A DNA stretch of 16,102 nt from an uncultured Bacteroidales bacterium. Its GTDB lineage: Bacteria; Bacteroidota; Bacteroidia; Bacteroidales; P3. The stretch spans positions 1 to 16,102 of the forward strand of contig CALEPD010000004.1 in assembly GCA_937910265.1 (NCBI GenBank), read 5' to 3'. The notes under the pieces were generated by a model that was not told the origin of the DNA, ran no database searches, and worked only from the letters and a program-made list of their open reading frames with translations. A program made the position numbers and the translations under genes. Numbering within the stretch: position 1 is the first letter of the stretch; every line of letters begins with the position of its first letter. This document shows, in pieces, positions 7,941 to 15,269 of this stretch.

Positions 7941-9233
7941 CTATTTGAAGATAACATCCTGACGGTCGGGACTGATAGAAACTGCCATAATGGGGACATC
8001 TACCTGTTTTTCGATAGCGGAGAGATATTCGACAAGACGTTGTGGCAAAGCACTGTACTCTTTGGTGCCAGCCAAGCCACTATTCCAACCCTTAAAACTC
8101 TCGAATAGAGGATCGATATGAACCGCATTGAATTCAAATGGAATCTCGTCAGTAACTTGGCCGTTAATGTTGTAAGCTGTACACATTTTGATTTCATCGA
8201 AGTCGTTCAAAACGTCTGATTTTGTAACGATAAGATGTGTGACGCCATTCAGCATACATGCGTAACGAAGTGCCGGGATGTCAATCCAACCACAACGACG
8301 TGAACGTCCGGTTGTAGAGCCGAACTCATGGCCGTTTTTACAAAGACGGATTCCGATTTCATCGAAAAGTTCGGTTGGGAACGGACCTTCGCCAACACGC
8401 GTGCAATAAGCCTTGGTGATACCGATAACTTTGCCGATTAAAGAGGGAGCTACACCCAAACCAACACAGACACCGGCGGTGATGGTACTTGAAGAGGTGA
8501 CAAAGGGATAGGAACCGAAGTCGATATCCAACATTGAGCCTTGAGCACCTTCGGCAAGTATTTTTTTGCCTTCCTTAAGGCATTTATTGATAAAATATTC
8601 GCTGTTTATCAGTTTGAATTTGCGGAGTGTCTCCAAAGATTCCAACCATTTTTCCTCGTACTGTTCGAGTGTCATTCCCTCAATGGTAAACTCTTCGACA
8701 TTAAATCTTAGCGAGCGTGCCAATTGAAGATGTTGGAATTTCAGCATTTGGTATTTCTCACGGAAATCGAACTCCAAGATATCGCCTACACGAATACCCG
8801 AACGGGAGACTTTGTCGGTATAAGCCGGGCCAATACCTTTCAACGTAGAGCCGATTTTGGCGGCACCTTTTGCCAACTCGTGTGCAGCATCGAGCATTCG
8901 ATGGGTGGGCAGTATCAGGTGAGATTTCTTGGAAATATAAAGATTGGCTGTGGCGTCGACATTTCTTTGAGCAAGACGTTCAACTTCGCCGTGGAAAATC
9001 AGGGGCTCGATCAGTACGCCATTGCCAATGACATTCAATTTTTCTTTGTGGAAAATACCGGAAGGAATAATATGAAGAACATGCTTGGTTCCATCAAACT
9101 CCAAAGTATGGCCAGCGTTGGGGCCGCCTTGGAAACGAGCGATTACGTCGTATTCGGGAGTCAACACATCGACAACCTTACCTTTACCTTCATCTCCCCA
9201 TTGGAGACCCAACAATACATCAACTTTACTCAT
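7941..9233 (-). CDS. purA: Adenylosuccinate synthetase
   Basis: A cytosolic enzyme of AMP synthesis: IMP + aspartate + GTP gives adenylosuccinate. At 430 residues it has the family length. Visible motifs are the N-terminal P-loop-like GLQWGDEGKGK with catalytic D14, then H42 in GGPNAGHT (equivalent to the conserved Asp/His pair of the E. coli enzyme), the IMP-binding segment GSTLKGIGPAYTDK, EGAQGSMLDIDFG, the aspartate/arginine loop TTGRSRRCGWID, and the guanine-recognition motif TKSD. The ATG at 9233 places these motifs where expected. The 165-base leader has no convincing promoter; it holds a small palindrome (9247-9261, GTATA-5-TATAC) close to the start. Transcription may come from the upstream gene at 9399-10007. 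Confidence 0.97.
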   Translation of the reverse strand: MSKVDVLLGLQWGDEGKGKVVDVLTPEYDVIARFQGGPNAGHTLEFDGTKHVLHIIPSGIFHKEKLNVIGNGVLIEPLIFHGEVERLAQRNVDATANLYISKKSHLILPTHRMLDAAHELAKGAAKIGSTLKGIGPAYTDKVSRSGIRVGDILEFDFREKYQMLKFQHLQLARSLRFNVEEFTIEGMTLEQYEEKWLESLETLRKFKLINSEYFINKCLKEGKKILAEGAQGSMLDIDFGSYPFVTSSSTITAGVCVGLGVAPSLIGKVIGITKAYCTRVGEGPFPTELFDEIGIRLCKNGHEFGSTTGRSRRCGWIDIPALRYACMLNGVTHLIVTKSDVLNDFDEIKMCTAYNINGQVTDEIPFEFNAVHIDPLFESFKGWNSGLAGTKEYSALPQRLVEYLSAIEKQVDVPIMAVSISPDRQDVIFK

Positions 9234-9398
9234 TACTAAAAAGTATGTATATTTTTTATACTAAACGTTTTAAAATTGCTCACACGCAAAATGGAGCAGT
9301 CTTTACAGCATTGCGAAAATAACAATTTTTATTGAATCGTGAGTGAGAATATTTCAAAAAGTAGGAACATCTAACTCATTTCACTAATTTTCACCTGA

Positions 9399-10007
9399 TT
9401 ACTCTTGGTCACGCTGCATTTTGAACCACTCGACAAAAGCCGGGAAATCATCGAGGGGACGGAAGCCATTTTCTTCGGGATTTTCGGGAATATCGCAAGT
9501 ATCGAGATAGCCCACCAACGTGGCGCAGTCGAACTCGCCTATCATGGCTTCAAGAGTCACATAAACTCCCACCAACTGGTCGTCGTCGGTGACAGGGTTT
9601 TCGAGTGCTATTCTGACACCGAGGATATCCGGCTCTTCTTCGTTTTCGAGCTGCATGAAATACATTTTAGTAGTTTCGAAGAGGAATTTATCGAAATAGA
9701 CCTTCAGTTGAGTGCCTTTGGGTTGTTTGAAAGGGACAAACTCCCACCAATCGAAATCGGGAGCATTTTCGACCAATTGGATGACGTATTGAAAAAGTTC
9801 CACGTCACCCTCGGCCGAGAAGGTCAAAACCCGTCCCGATTGAGTGGGCTCACTTATTTCAAAACTCAATCCATCGCAATATTCGGTAAGTTGTTCCTGA
9901 AATTGTCCCAACAGTTCCTGCTGTTCGGTTTCGCTCAAGTCATTAAGCATTGTTAACCGATCGTTGTTATCGGCAAACCATTTCCAAAATAAATCTGTAT
10001 TATGCAT
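9399..10007 (-). CDS. Uncharacterised acidic cytosolic protein
   Basis: A 202-residue protein without signal peptide or membrane segment. It is strongly acidic and rich in aromatics (start FWKWF, later DFDWWEFVPFKQP). The N-terminal half reads as helix then strands (GRVLTFSAEGD), followed by a strand-rich region and a C-terminal helical end (PAFVEWFKMQRDQE). I do not recognise a named domain; the WxFVxFKQP stretch resembles conserved hypothetical proteins of Bacteroidota as far as I can recall, but this is a memory of pattern, not a match. Codon use and composition look like the neighbours, and the frame has a proper ATG and stop, so it is very probably a real gene. It lies 165 bases upstream of purA on the same strand. 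Confidence 0.75.
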   Translation of the reverse strand: MHNTDLFWKWFADNNDRLTMLNDLSETEQQELLGQFQEQLTEYCDGLSFEISEPTQSGRVLTFSAEGDVELFQYVIQLVENAPDFDWWEFVPFKQPKGTQLKVYFDKFLFETTKMYFMQLENEEEPDILGVRIALENPVTDDDQLVGVYVTLEAMIGEFDCATLVGYLDTCDIPENPEENGFRPLDDFPAFVEWFKMQRDQE

Positions 10008-10060
10008 ATAATTAAATGTAATCCGGTACTCGTTGAATGTATTATTGATAATTTACTTCA

Positions 10061-10070
10061 GCAAACGTTA
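10061..10070 (-). promoter_or_regulatory. Possible -7 box for the gene at 9399-10007
   Basis: On the minus strand this reads TAACGTTTGC, a TA-N3-TTTGC variant of the TAnnTTTG box, one base longer than the consensus. No TTTG is seen at the -33 distance. It would give a leader of about 45 bases. The 230-base gap 10008-10237 holds nothing else I can support: no strong hairpin after murB and no convincing gene. Confidence 0.22.
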
Positions 10071-10237
10071 TGTATGGTGATGATTTTTCGTGTTTTTTTA
10101 TAATGAAAATCAAAATCTTCACACAAATCACCAACTTGCATAACTTTTATTCAAAGTACGTTAAAATTCCTGACATTTGCAAGCCATTCGCAAAAAAACT
10201 CGTCGGCTGTTATGAAAATGAAAATAGAGAATGCGAC

Positions 10238-11248
10238 TTATATGATGATAGCCTCTTTTTCGAGGGAAACACCAAACTTGTCATACACATCGGCCACGAT
10301 GGCATCGGCAAGGCGTAAAACCTCATTGCCGGTGCACTCACCCCTGTTCACAAGTACCAACGCCTGTTTCTCGTAGACGCCGGCGTTGCCCATGGTACGG
10401 CCTTTCCACCCAGACTTGTCGATAAGCCAACCGGCAGCCAACTTATAGCCTTGAGGCGTTTCGTAGGCCACCATGCCAGGATAACGAAGTTTCAGTGACT
10501 CGTATAAACCCGGTGAAACCACAGGATTTTTGAAGAAACTGCCCGCACTGCCCATGATTTCAGGACGGGGGAGTTTGCTCCACCTGATCTCGGAGATAAT
10601 GTCGAGCAACTGTTGAGGACTTGGACACTCCAAGCCTTGCTCCGCCAAAGCGTTTTGCAGGGCCTTATATGAGAGGTCGGGACTGTATTGGGCTCGCAAT
10701 TTAAAAACCACAGACCATACAACATAGCGGTTGGCCAACTTGGTTTTGAAAATAGAATCACGGTATCCAAACTCACATTCGTCGTTTGAAAACACGCGCA
10801 ATTCGCCTGTGTTCAAATCGTAAGCATTCACCTTGTGGATGACATCCTTTGCCTCAACGCCATATGCACCCACATTCTGAACGGGGGATGCACCCACTGT
10901 GCCTGGTATAGCGACCATGGATTCCAATCCATGGCAACCCATGGCAGTTGCATGACGGACAAAGGCATCCCACTCTTCACCAGCGGAAGCCTCGACGAAC
11001 AGACAATCACCGTTCCTTTCCGTAATCCGAATGCCCTTGTTGCACATTCGAACAATCAAACCGTTAAAATTGCGCGTAAAAACGACATTACTGCCGCCAC
11101 CCAGAATAAAGTACGGATTGTTTCGAAAACAACCGTCGGAAATCATGCTCAACAATTGTGGCAAAGAGTCAACCTCTGCATATTTAGATGCCAAAGCTTC
11201 TATACCGAATGTTGTATATGGCTTCAGCGACACATCATAACCAATCAT
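10238..11248 (-). CDS. murB: UDP-N-acetylenolpyruvoylglucosamine reductase
   Basis: A cytosolic FAD enzyme that makes UDP-N-acetylmuramate, the second committed step of peptidoglycan precursor synthesis. At 336 residues it is close to the E. coli (type I) form. The FAD-binding part holds LGGGSNVVF (49-57) and the IPGTVGASPVQNVGAYG stretch (114-130). Catalytic residues are visible: R163 in GYRDSIF, proton donor S237 in GSAGSFFKNP, and a C-terminal glutamate (E330 or E332) in LEKEAII. The insert typical of type I enzymes (around SYKALQNAL to RWSKLP) is present. Its start is 7 bases after the stop of the patatin gene, so the two are translated from one mRNA. No clear terminator is seen downstream. 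Confidence 0.97.
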   Translation of the reverse strand: MIGYDVSLKPYTTFGIEALASKYAEVDSLPQLLSMISDGCFRNNPYFILGGGSNVVFTRNFNGLIVRMCNKGIRITERNGDCLFVEASAGEEWDAFVRHATAMGCHGLESMVAIPGTVGASPVQNVGAYGVEAKDVIHKVNAYDLNTGELRVFSNDECEFGYRDSIFKTKLANRYVVWSVVFKLRAQYSPDLSYKALQNALAEQGLECPSPQQLLDIISEIRWSKLPRPEIMGSAGSFFKNPVVSPGLYESLKLRYPGMVAYETPQGYKLAAGWLIDKSGWKGRTMGNAGVYEKQALVLVNRGECTGNEVLRLADAIVADVYDKFGVSLEKEAIII

Positions 11249-11255
11249 AATTCAT

Positions 11256-13655
11256 TTAAAAAGAATATCCAAATGCGAAATACAAGCCAAGTCGACGCTG
11301 AATATTAGACCAGTGGAGATCGATAGAAATTGGTCCCAATGCTGTTTTGTAGGCATACTGAAGACCCGTGCCAAAACGGGAGATTCGTGCCTGCGGACCT
11401 GCAAAGAAATCGCTATAATTTTCAGCGCTGCACATATAATTGCTCATCAATGTCAAATAATGGTTTCCTTTCACATTCCATTGAACGTCGAGACGAAGAA
11501 CAGAGAGACAACTTTCAACCATCTGTGGTGTTGTAATACCGACGAACGGCACTTGGTGAGCCATATACCGTCCGGGCACATAGCCTCCGACCACATTCTG
11601 ATATACTGACGGCTTGAGATTGCCCACAACCACTCTATTGTATATTTTCGGGGAGAAAGTCAACGGCAGACCAATATCTGGGGAATAATGGTAGCTTGCA
11701 GAGAGATTGATATCTGCAAAACCGTTTTTATTGCGACCATCCTCAAGATACCTGTCTTTTGTAAAGTCCTTTCTCCAATGGGCATCCATCGTCAACAACA
11801 TACCGTCGCGGGCCATATAGACATCGTCCCGTGTATCGTACTTGAGATCGAAGAACAAACCCGAACAGTTGAACTGAGACTGAATGGATGTTACATCATA
11901 AAACAATGTATATCTGTCGGATGGGTATGCAAAATCGTATTTTTCGTATTCAAAGCCGCCTGCAATTGACAAATCGCGCAAATGAAACTGCGACACATAG
12001 AGTCGAAGGTTATGGCGATGGGTGCGTACGCTTTCAAACTTACCAGGAAAGCCCTCATTCAATGCTCCTATATCATAACGGTTCTGGCGATAGTCATATT
12101 CAAGATTGAAATTGGCTACAGATTGCTGTCCCCATGTCAGCCTTGTGTTGACACGCGGGTTATATCCAAAGCGGAACTCGGCTCCAGCCTTAATACCTAC
12201 CAAGCGGTTTTGATTCATTCCCAAGCGCAGCGTAATCATAGCACTTTCCTCAGAGTCGTAGCGGAAACCCAAAGCACATGAATGGGGGGGGGCAGTCTGA
12301 AAAGAGAGATGCAAGTCATACAATTTCGAAGTGTTTTGCACCGAATTGCTCCGGCTTGAGTCGAAAGGATGAAATGGCAACAAGTTATAGTTAACCCTGG
12401 AATAATTGCCCATTCCGACAAAGAGTTCCACCGCCTTTTCAATTTCGACACCTGTAATTGGGGTATAGGTGTTAAGGCCGCCTTTCTTAAGCAACCAAGA
12501 TACTTGGTCGGCGCTGTTAATGCCTTCGACATTGATGGCTGTCAGGTAGACTGTATCGGTACTGATACGTTTGGCCCGGCAAGAGTCGGATACACGGACA
12601 TCGAGATTATCGGGATTGGTCAAATCCTTGATAAGTTTCAACTGCTCCTCGTGGCGGGTGGCTTCCTTGTAACCACGATCCACAAGCTCGATGATGGCAT
12701 CTTCGGTGAAACTCAACATATTGTAATCCGACACTTCGGGACGAATACATACAGTGCACAGCAGGCGGTTTTCGGATGTGCGTTCGCTGACAATCAGATT
12801 CAAAAGCTGCATCAAAATTTGCGGCAGTGACTGAAGTTCGCTGATATTTGTAGTCATGTGCGATCCCACATCGACTCCGATAACAATATTGGCACCCATC
12901 TTTTTGCAGAGGTCGACCGGAAAATTGTTTGACATACCGCCATCCATAAGCAATTTGTCGTCAATGATAACCGGAGAGAAAACGCCAGGTATGGCCATGC
13001 TTGCCCGTATAGCGCTTGTGAACAATCCATCGCGAAGGACAACAGCTTCGCCTGTAGTGACATCGGTAGCCACACAGGCAAACGGGATAGGCAGGTCATC
13101 GAAATTGATGCTATCACCATATCCGACACTCAAGCTATTGAAGAGGTTGACCAAATTGTAACCACCGACAAAACCGCTTGGCAAATCGGTCAACAGAGAA
13201 GTGGATGAGTTGTCAGAGCCATAACCTGCATCACGGAAAGAACTGTTCAATTTACCCCCACTGACATCGAAGGGAATGTCGATAAGGAATTTACTGCGAT
13301 CAAGACGGCCTTCGGACGACATCTGTCCAGTGCCAATTTCGTCCTTGATATAGAGGCTCCAGTCCAAACCACTGATGATCGACTCCAATTCGACGGAAGA
13401 GTAACCCAGGGAATACATACCGCCCATGATTGCGCCCATGCTGGTACCTACAACATAATCGACCGGGATACCAAGTTCTTCGATGTATTTCAAAGCGCCA
13501 ATATGAGCTGCACCCTTGGCGCCTCCCCCACTGAGAACCACACCCACCTTGGGACGATCGGTTTGCGAAAAAACCAAGCATGGCAACAGCAACATGATCA
13601 GCAGCCATGCCAAACGTCTGTCAGGAAGGATTGATATGATTCTCAACTTACTCAT
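11256..13655 (-). CDS. Outer-membrane patatin-like phospholipase with C-terminal beta-barrel
   Basis: A 799-residue protein in three parts. After a signal peptide (to about residue 30, LVFS/Q), residues 36-330 form a patatin lipase domain with oxyanion loop GGGAKG (43-48), nucleophile S72 in GTSMG and catalytic D238 in DGG (238-240). A POTRA-like segment (about 370-435, INVEGINSADQVSWLL) follows. The last 350 residues are strand-rich and end in FAFGYSF, as in Omp85/BamA-type barrels. The order patatin-POTRA-barrel is that of PlpD-type (type Vd) proteins; in them the lipase domain sits at the surface or is released, which is inferred here only by analogy. It has a strong promoter at 13798-13829 and is followed by murB after 7 bases. 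A run of nine C lies at codons 455-458, between POTRA and barrel, with the frame open in this copy. Confidence 0.9.
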   Translation of the reverse strand: MSKLRIISILPDRRLAWLLIMLLLPCLVFSQTDRPKVGVVLSGGGAKGAAHIGALKYIEELGIPVDYVVGTSMGAIMGGMYSLGYSSVELESIISGLDWSLYIKDEIGTGQMSSEGRLDRSKFLIDIPFDVSGGKLNSSFRDAGYGSDNSSTSLLTDLPSGFVGGYNLVNLFNSLSVGYGDSINFDDLPIPFACVATDVTTGEAVVLRDGLFTSAIRASMAIPGVFSPVIIDDKLLMDGGMSNNFPVDLCKKMGANIVIGVDVGSHMTTNISELQSLPQILMQLLNLIVSERTSENRLLCTVCIRPEVSDYNMLSFTEDAIIELVDRGYKEATRHEEQLKLIKDLTNPDNLDVRVSDSCRAKRISTDTVYLTAINVEGINSADQVSWLLKKGGLNTYTPITGVEIEKAVELFVGMGNYSRVNYNLLPFHPFDSSRSNSVQNTSKLYDLHLSFQTAPPHSCALGFRYDSEESAMITLRLGMNQNRLVGIKAGAEFRFGYNPRVNTRLTWGQQSVANFNLEYDYRQNRYDIGALNEGFPGKFESVRTHRHNLRLYVSQFHLRDLSIAGGFEYEKYDFAYPSDRYTLFYDVTSIQSQFNCSGLFFDLKYDTRDDVYMARDGMLLTMDAHWRKDFTKDRYLEDGRNKNGFADINLSASYHYSPDIGLPLTFSPKIYNRVVVGNLKPSVYQNVVGGYVPGRYMAHQVPFVGITTPQMVESCLSVLRLDVQWNVKGNHYLTLMSNYMCSAENYSDFFAGPQARISRFGTGLQYAYKTALGPISIDLHWSNIQRRLGLYFAFGYSF
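12284..12292. repeat. C9/G9 homopolymer inside the patatin-barrel gene
   Basis: Nine G on the plus strand, hence nine C in the coding strand, encoding the end of A455, P456, P457 and the first base of H458. Loss of one C leads to a stop at 12236; gain of one C leads to a TGA at 12250-12252. Both truncate the protein before the barrel. G/C runs of this length are classical slippage sites. Confidence 0.8.
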
Positions 13656-13670
13656 TTTTCTTTTACCGAT

Positions 13671-13727
13671 TCATCTCTTCCGTTTGTTGATTGCGTCATT
13701 TTTCAAATCCGCAAAACCAACATTCAT
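13671..13727 (-). other. Possible 18-codon upstream ORF in the patatin-gene leader
   Basis: Within the ~135-base leader, an ATG at 13727 opens MNVGFADLKNDAINKRKR and stops 15 bases before the patatin start codon. It is short enough to occur by chance and shows no attenuator hairpin or codon repeat; translation is unproven. Confidence 0.18.
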
Positions 13728-13797
13728 ACACCGTGAATTGTCTCTTGTACACAAATTCAATTCATTTCACCATCGACACTATATACTATCGCATACG

Positions 13798-13829
13798 CAA
13801 AGATATCTTTTTTTTTAAAACTACACAAA
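13798..13829 (-). promoter_or_regulatory. Promoter of the patatin-murB operon
   Basis: On the minus strand TTTG (13829-13826) is followed after exactly 20 bases by TATCTTTG (13805-13798), a full match to the Bacteroidota -33/-7 consensus. The -33 box begins at the base right after the MATE stop codon. The spacer contains nine A (13816-13808), ending two bases before the -7 box. Transcription would begin near 13791, leaving a leader of about 135 bases. Confidence 0.82.
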
Positions 13830-15269
13830 TTATTCGGCGGTGGGTTTCGGACCGTGCTCGCGTCTTGGGCCCCGGACCGGTGCCACATAATCGATTCGGA
13901 ACACTTTCCGCTGAGTCACAAGCAACACTGCGGCCAACAAAGTACCCAGCACATCGCTTATCGTACAAGCGATCCACACTCCATCCAATCCTTCGGCACC
14001 TGAACCAACGAAAAGCCTCGGAACCAAAAACATCAACGGCACTAAGAATATGACTTGACGGGAAAGACTGGTCACGATGGCAATCCAAGGTTTGTCGATA
14101 GATTGGAAAAAATTGTTGCAGGTGATGGTAAATCCGATTAATGGCCACATAACCATCAGCAACCTCATGCCGGTGATGCCGATTTCGACCAAATCGGAAG
14201 AATTGGGCGCGAATATACGCAATAAAAATGCCGGAGCCAAACATGATATGGCCGCTCCAATAAATCCGAACAACACGTTCCATTTCATGGTCAACACAAA
14301 AACCGATTTGAGGCGGTCGTTGTGACCTGCGCCATAATTATAGCCTGCAATAGGCTGCATACCCTGGCAAACACCCAAAATAAACATACACAAGAAGCTG
14401 CCGAAAGTATTAATGATGCCATAGGCTCCCACTGCCAAATCGCCGCCGTTGGGCACATCAAGCATGGCTCCATATTTAAGCAGTTGCCTATTGAGGATTG
14501 CGACGACAGCCGATGCGGCCGCGTTCATCAGAAATGGGCTCAAACCAATCATCAACACATTGCGGAAGATATACAACTTGGGAGACCATGCATGACGTTT
14601 GAAGCGGATGAAGGATTTTGGCGAAACGAAATGGAATACAGCCACTACGGCTGTCAATGCCATAGAGATGGTCGTGGCCCATGCTGCACCAGAGATACCC
14701 CAACCAAATTTATAAATGAACAGAGCATCCAGAAGAATATTTATCACGGCACCACCGGCCAGGATAAACATGGATTTGGTAGGATATCCGGATGCTCGAA
14801 TCATGCCTGTAAGGTTGTAGGTGAGCGTTGTAAGGAACATGCCCGGGAGGACAATCATCATATACTCTTTGGCATATCCCAACGTACTTTCGGAGGCCCC
14901 GAAAAGAGCCAGCAGCTCATCCATGAAAAAATACCCTCCGACAAGGAAAAGAACACCGAAGAAGAGTGAAAGGATAACGCTGTTGCCCAATATCTTTTCG
15001 GCCCAACGCTCATCCTTCCTACCTAAAACAATACTCATTCGGCTCGACGCGCCCACACCCACCAACGAGCCGAAGGCGTGAATGACATTCATGATGGGCA
15101 TGGTGATAGCCAACCCTGCAATGGCCATTTCGCTAACACAATTGCCAAGAAAAAAACGGTCAACCAAATTATATACCGAAGCAATAACCTGACTGATAAC
15201 AGCAGGAAGCGCATAAGTCCACAACAGAGCTTTTATGCTTCTGGTTTCCAACTCTTTTGTTTTATCCAT
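13830..15269 (-). CDS. MATE-family multidrug/sodium (or proton) antiporter
   Basis: An inner-membrane efflux transporter of 479 residues, the usual MATE length with about 12 membrane helices. The first helix region holds the typical YNLVDRFFLGN motif and is followed by a glycine-rich helix pair; a second, related half begins near NVLMIGLSPFLMNAAAS. A conserved QGMQPIAGYNYGAG stretch, typical of MATE proteins, precedes the final five helices. The C-terminus is a short basic tail. The frame can be extended upstream to 15347, but the start at 15269 (MDKTKELETRS) is preferred: it gives the normal N-terminus, while the extension would be antiparallel to nothing but lies wholly inside the M20 gene. 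The start overlaps the M20 stop by 8 bases (ATGGATAA), suggesting translational coupling. Substrate is not predictable. Confidence 0.92.
   Translation of the reverse strand: MDKTKELETRSIKALLWTYALPAVISQVIASVYNLVDRFFLGNCVSEMAIAGLAITMPIMNVIHAFGSLVGVGASSRMSIVLGRKDERWAEKILGNSVILSLFFGVLFLVGGYFFMDELLALFGASESTLGYAKEYMMIVLPGMFLTTLTYNLTGMIRASGYPTKSMFILAGGAVINILLDALFIYKFGWGISGAAWATTISMALTAVVAVFHFVSPKSFIRFKRHAWSPKLYIFRNVLMIGLSPFLMNAAASAVVAILNRQLLKYGAMLDVPNGGDLAVGAYGIINTFGSFLCMFILGVCQGMQPIAGYNYGAGHNDRLKSVFVLTMKWNVLFGFIGAAISCLAPAFLLRIFAPNSSDLVEIGITGMRLLMVMWPLIGFTITCNNFFQSIDKPWIAIVTSLSRQVIFLVPLMFLVPRLFVGSGAEGLDGVWIACTISDVLGTLLAAVLLVTQRKVFRIDYVAPVRGPRREHGPKPTAE

Noticed and set aside
9277..9298. TGCTC...GAGCA inverted repeat in the purA leader
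   Set aside because: A 5-bp stem with a 12-base loop is expected by chance, and it does not resemble a known riboswitch.
10177..10196. TTTGC...GCAAA hairpin in the gap after murB
   Set aside because: Only 5 bp of stem with a 9-10 base loop; too weak for a terminator without other support.
10070..10318. Plus-strand frame of 82 codons between murB and the 202-residue gene
   Set aside because: Its last third is antisense to the conserved end of murB, no promoter fits, and the peptide shows no domain or signal features.
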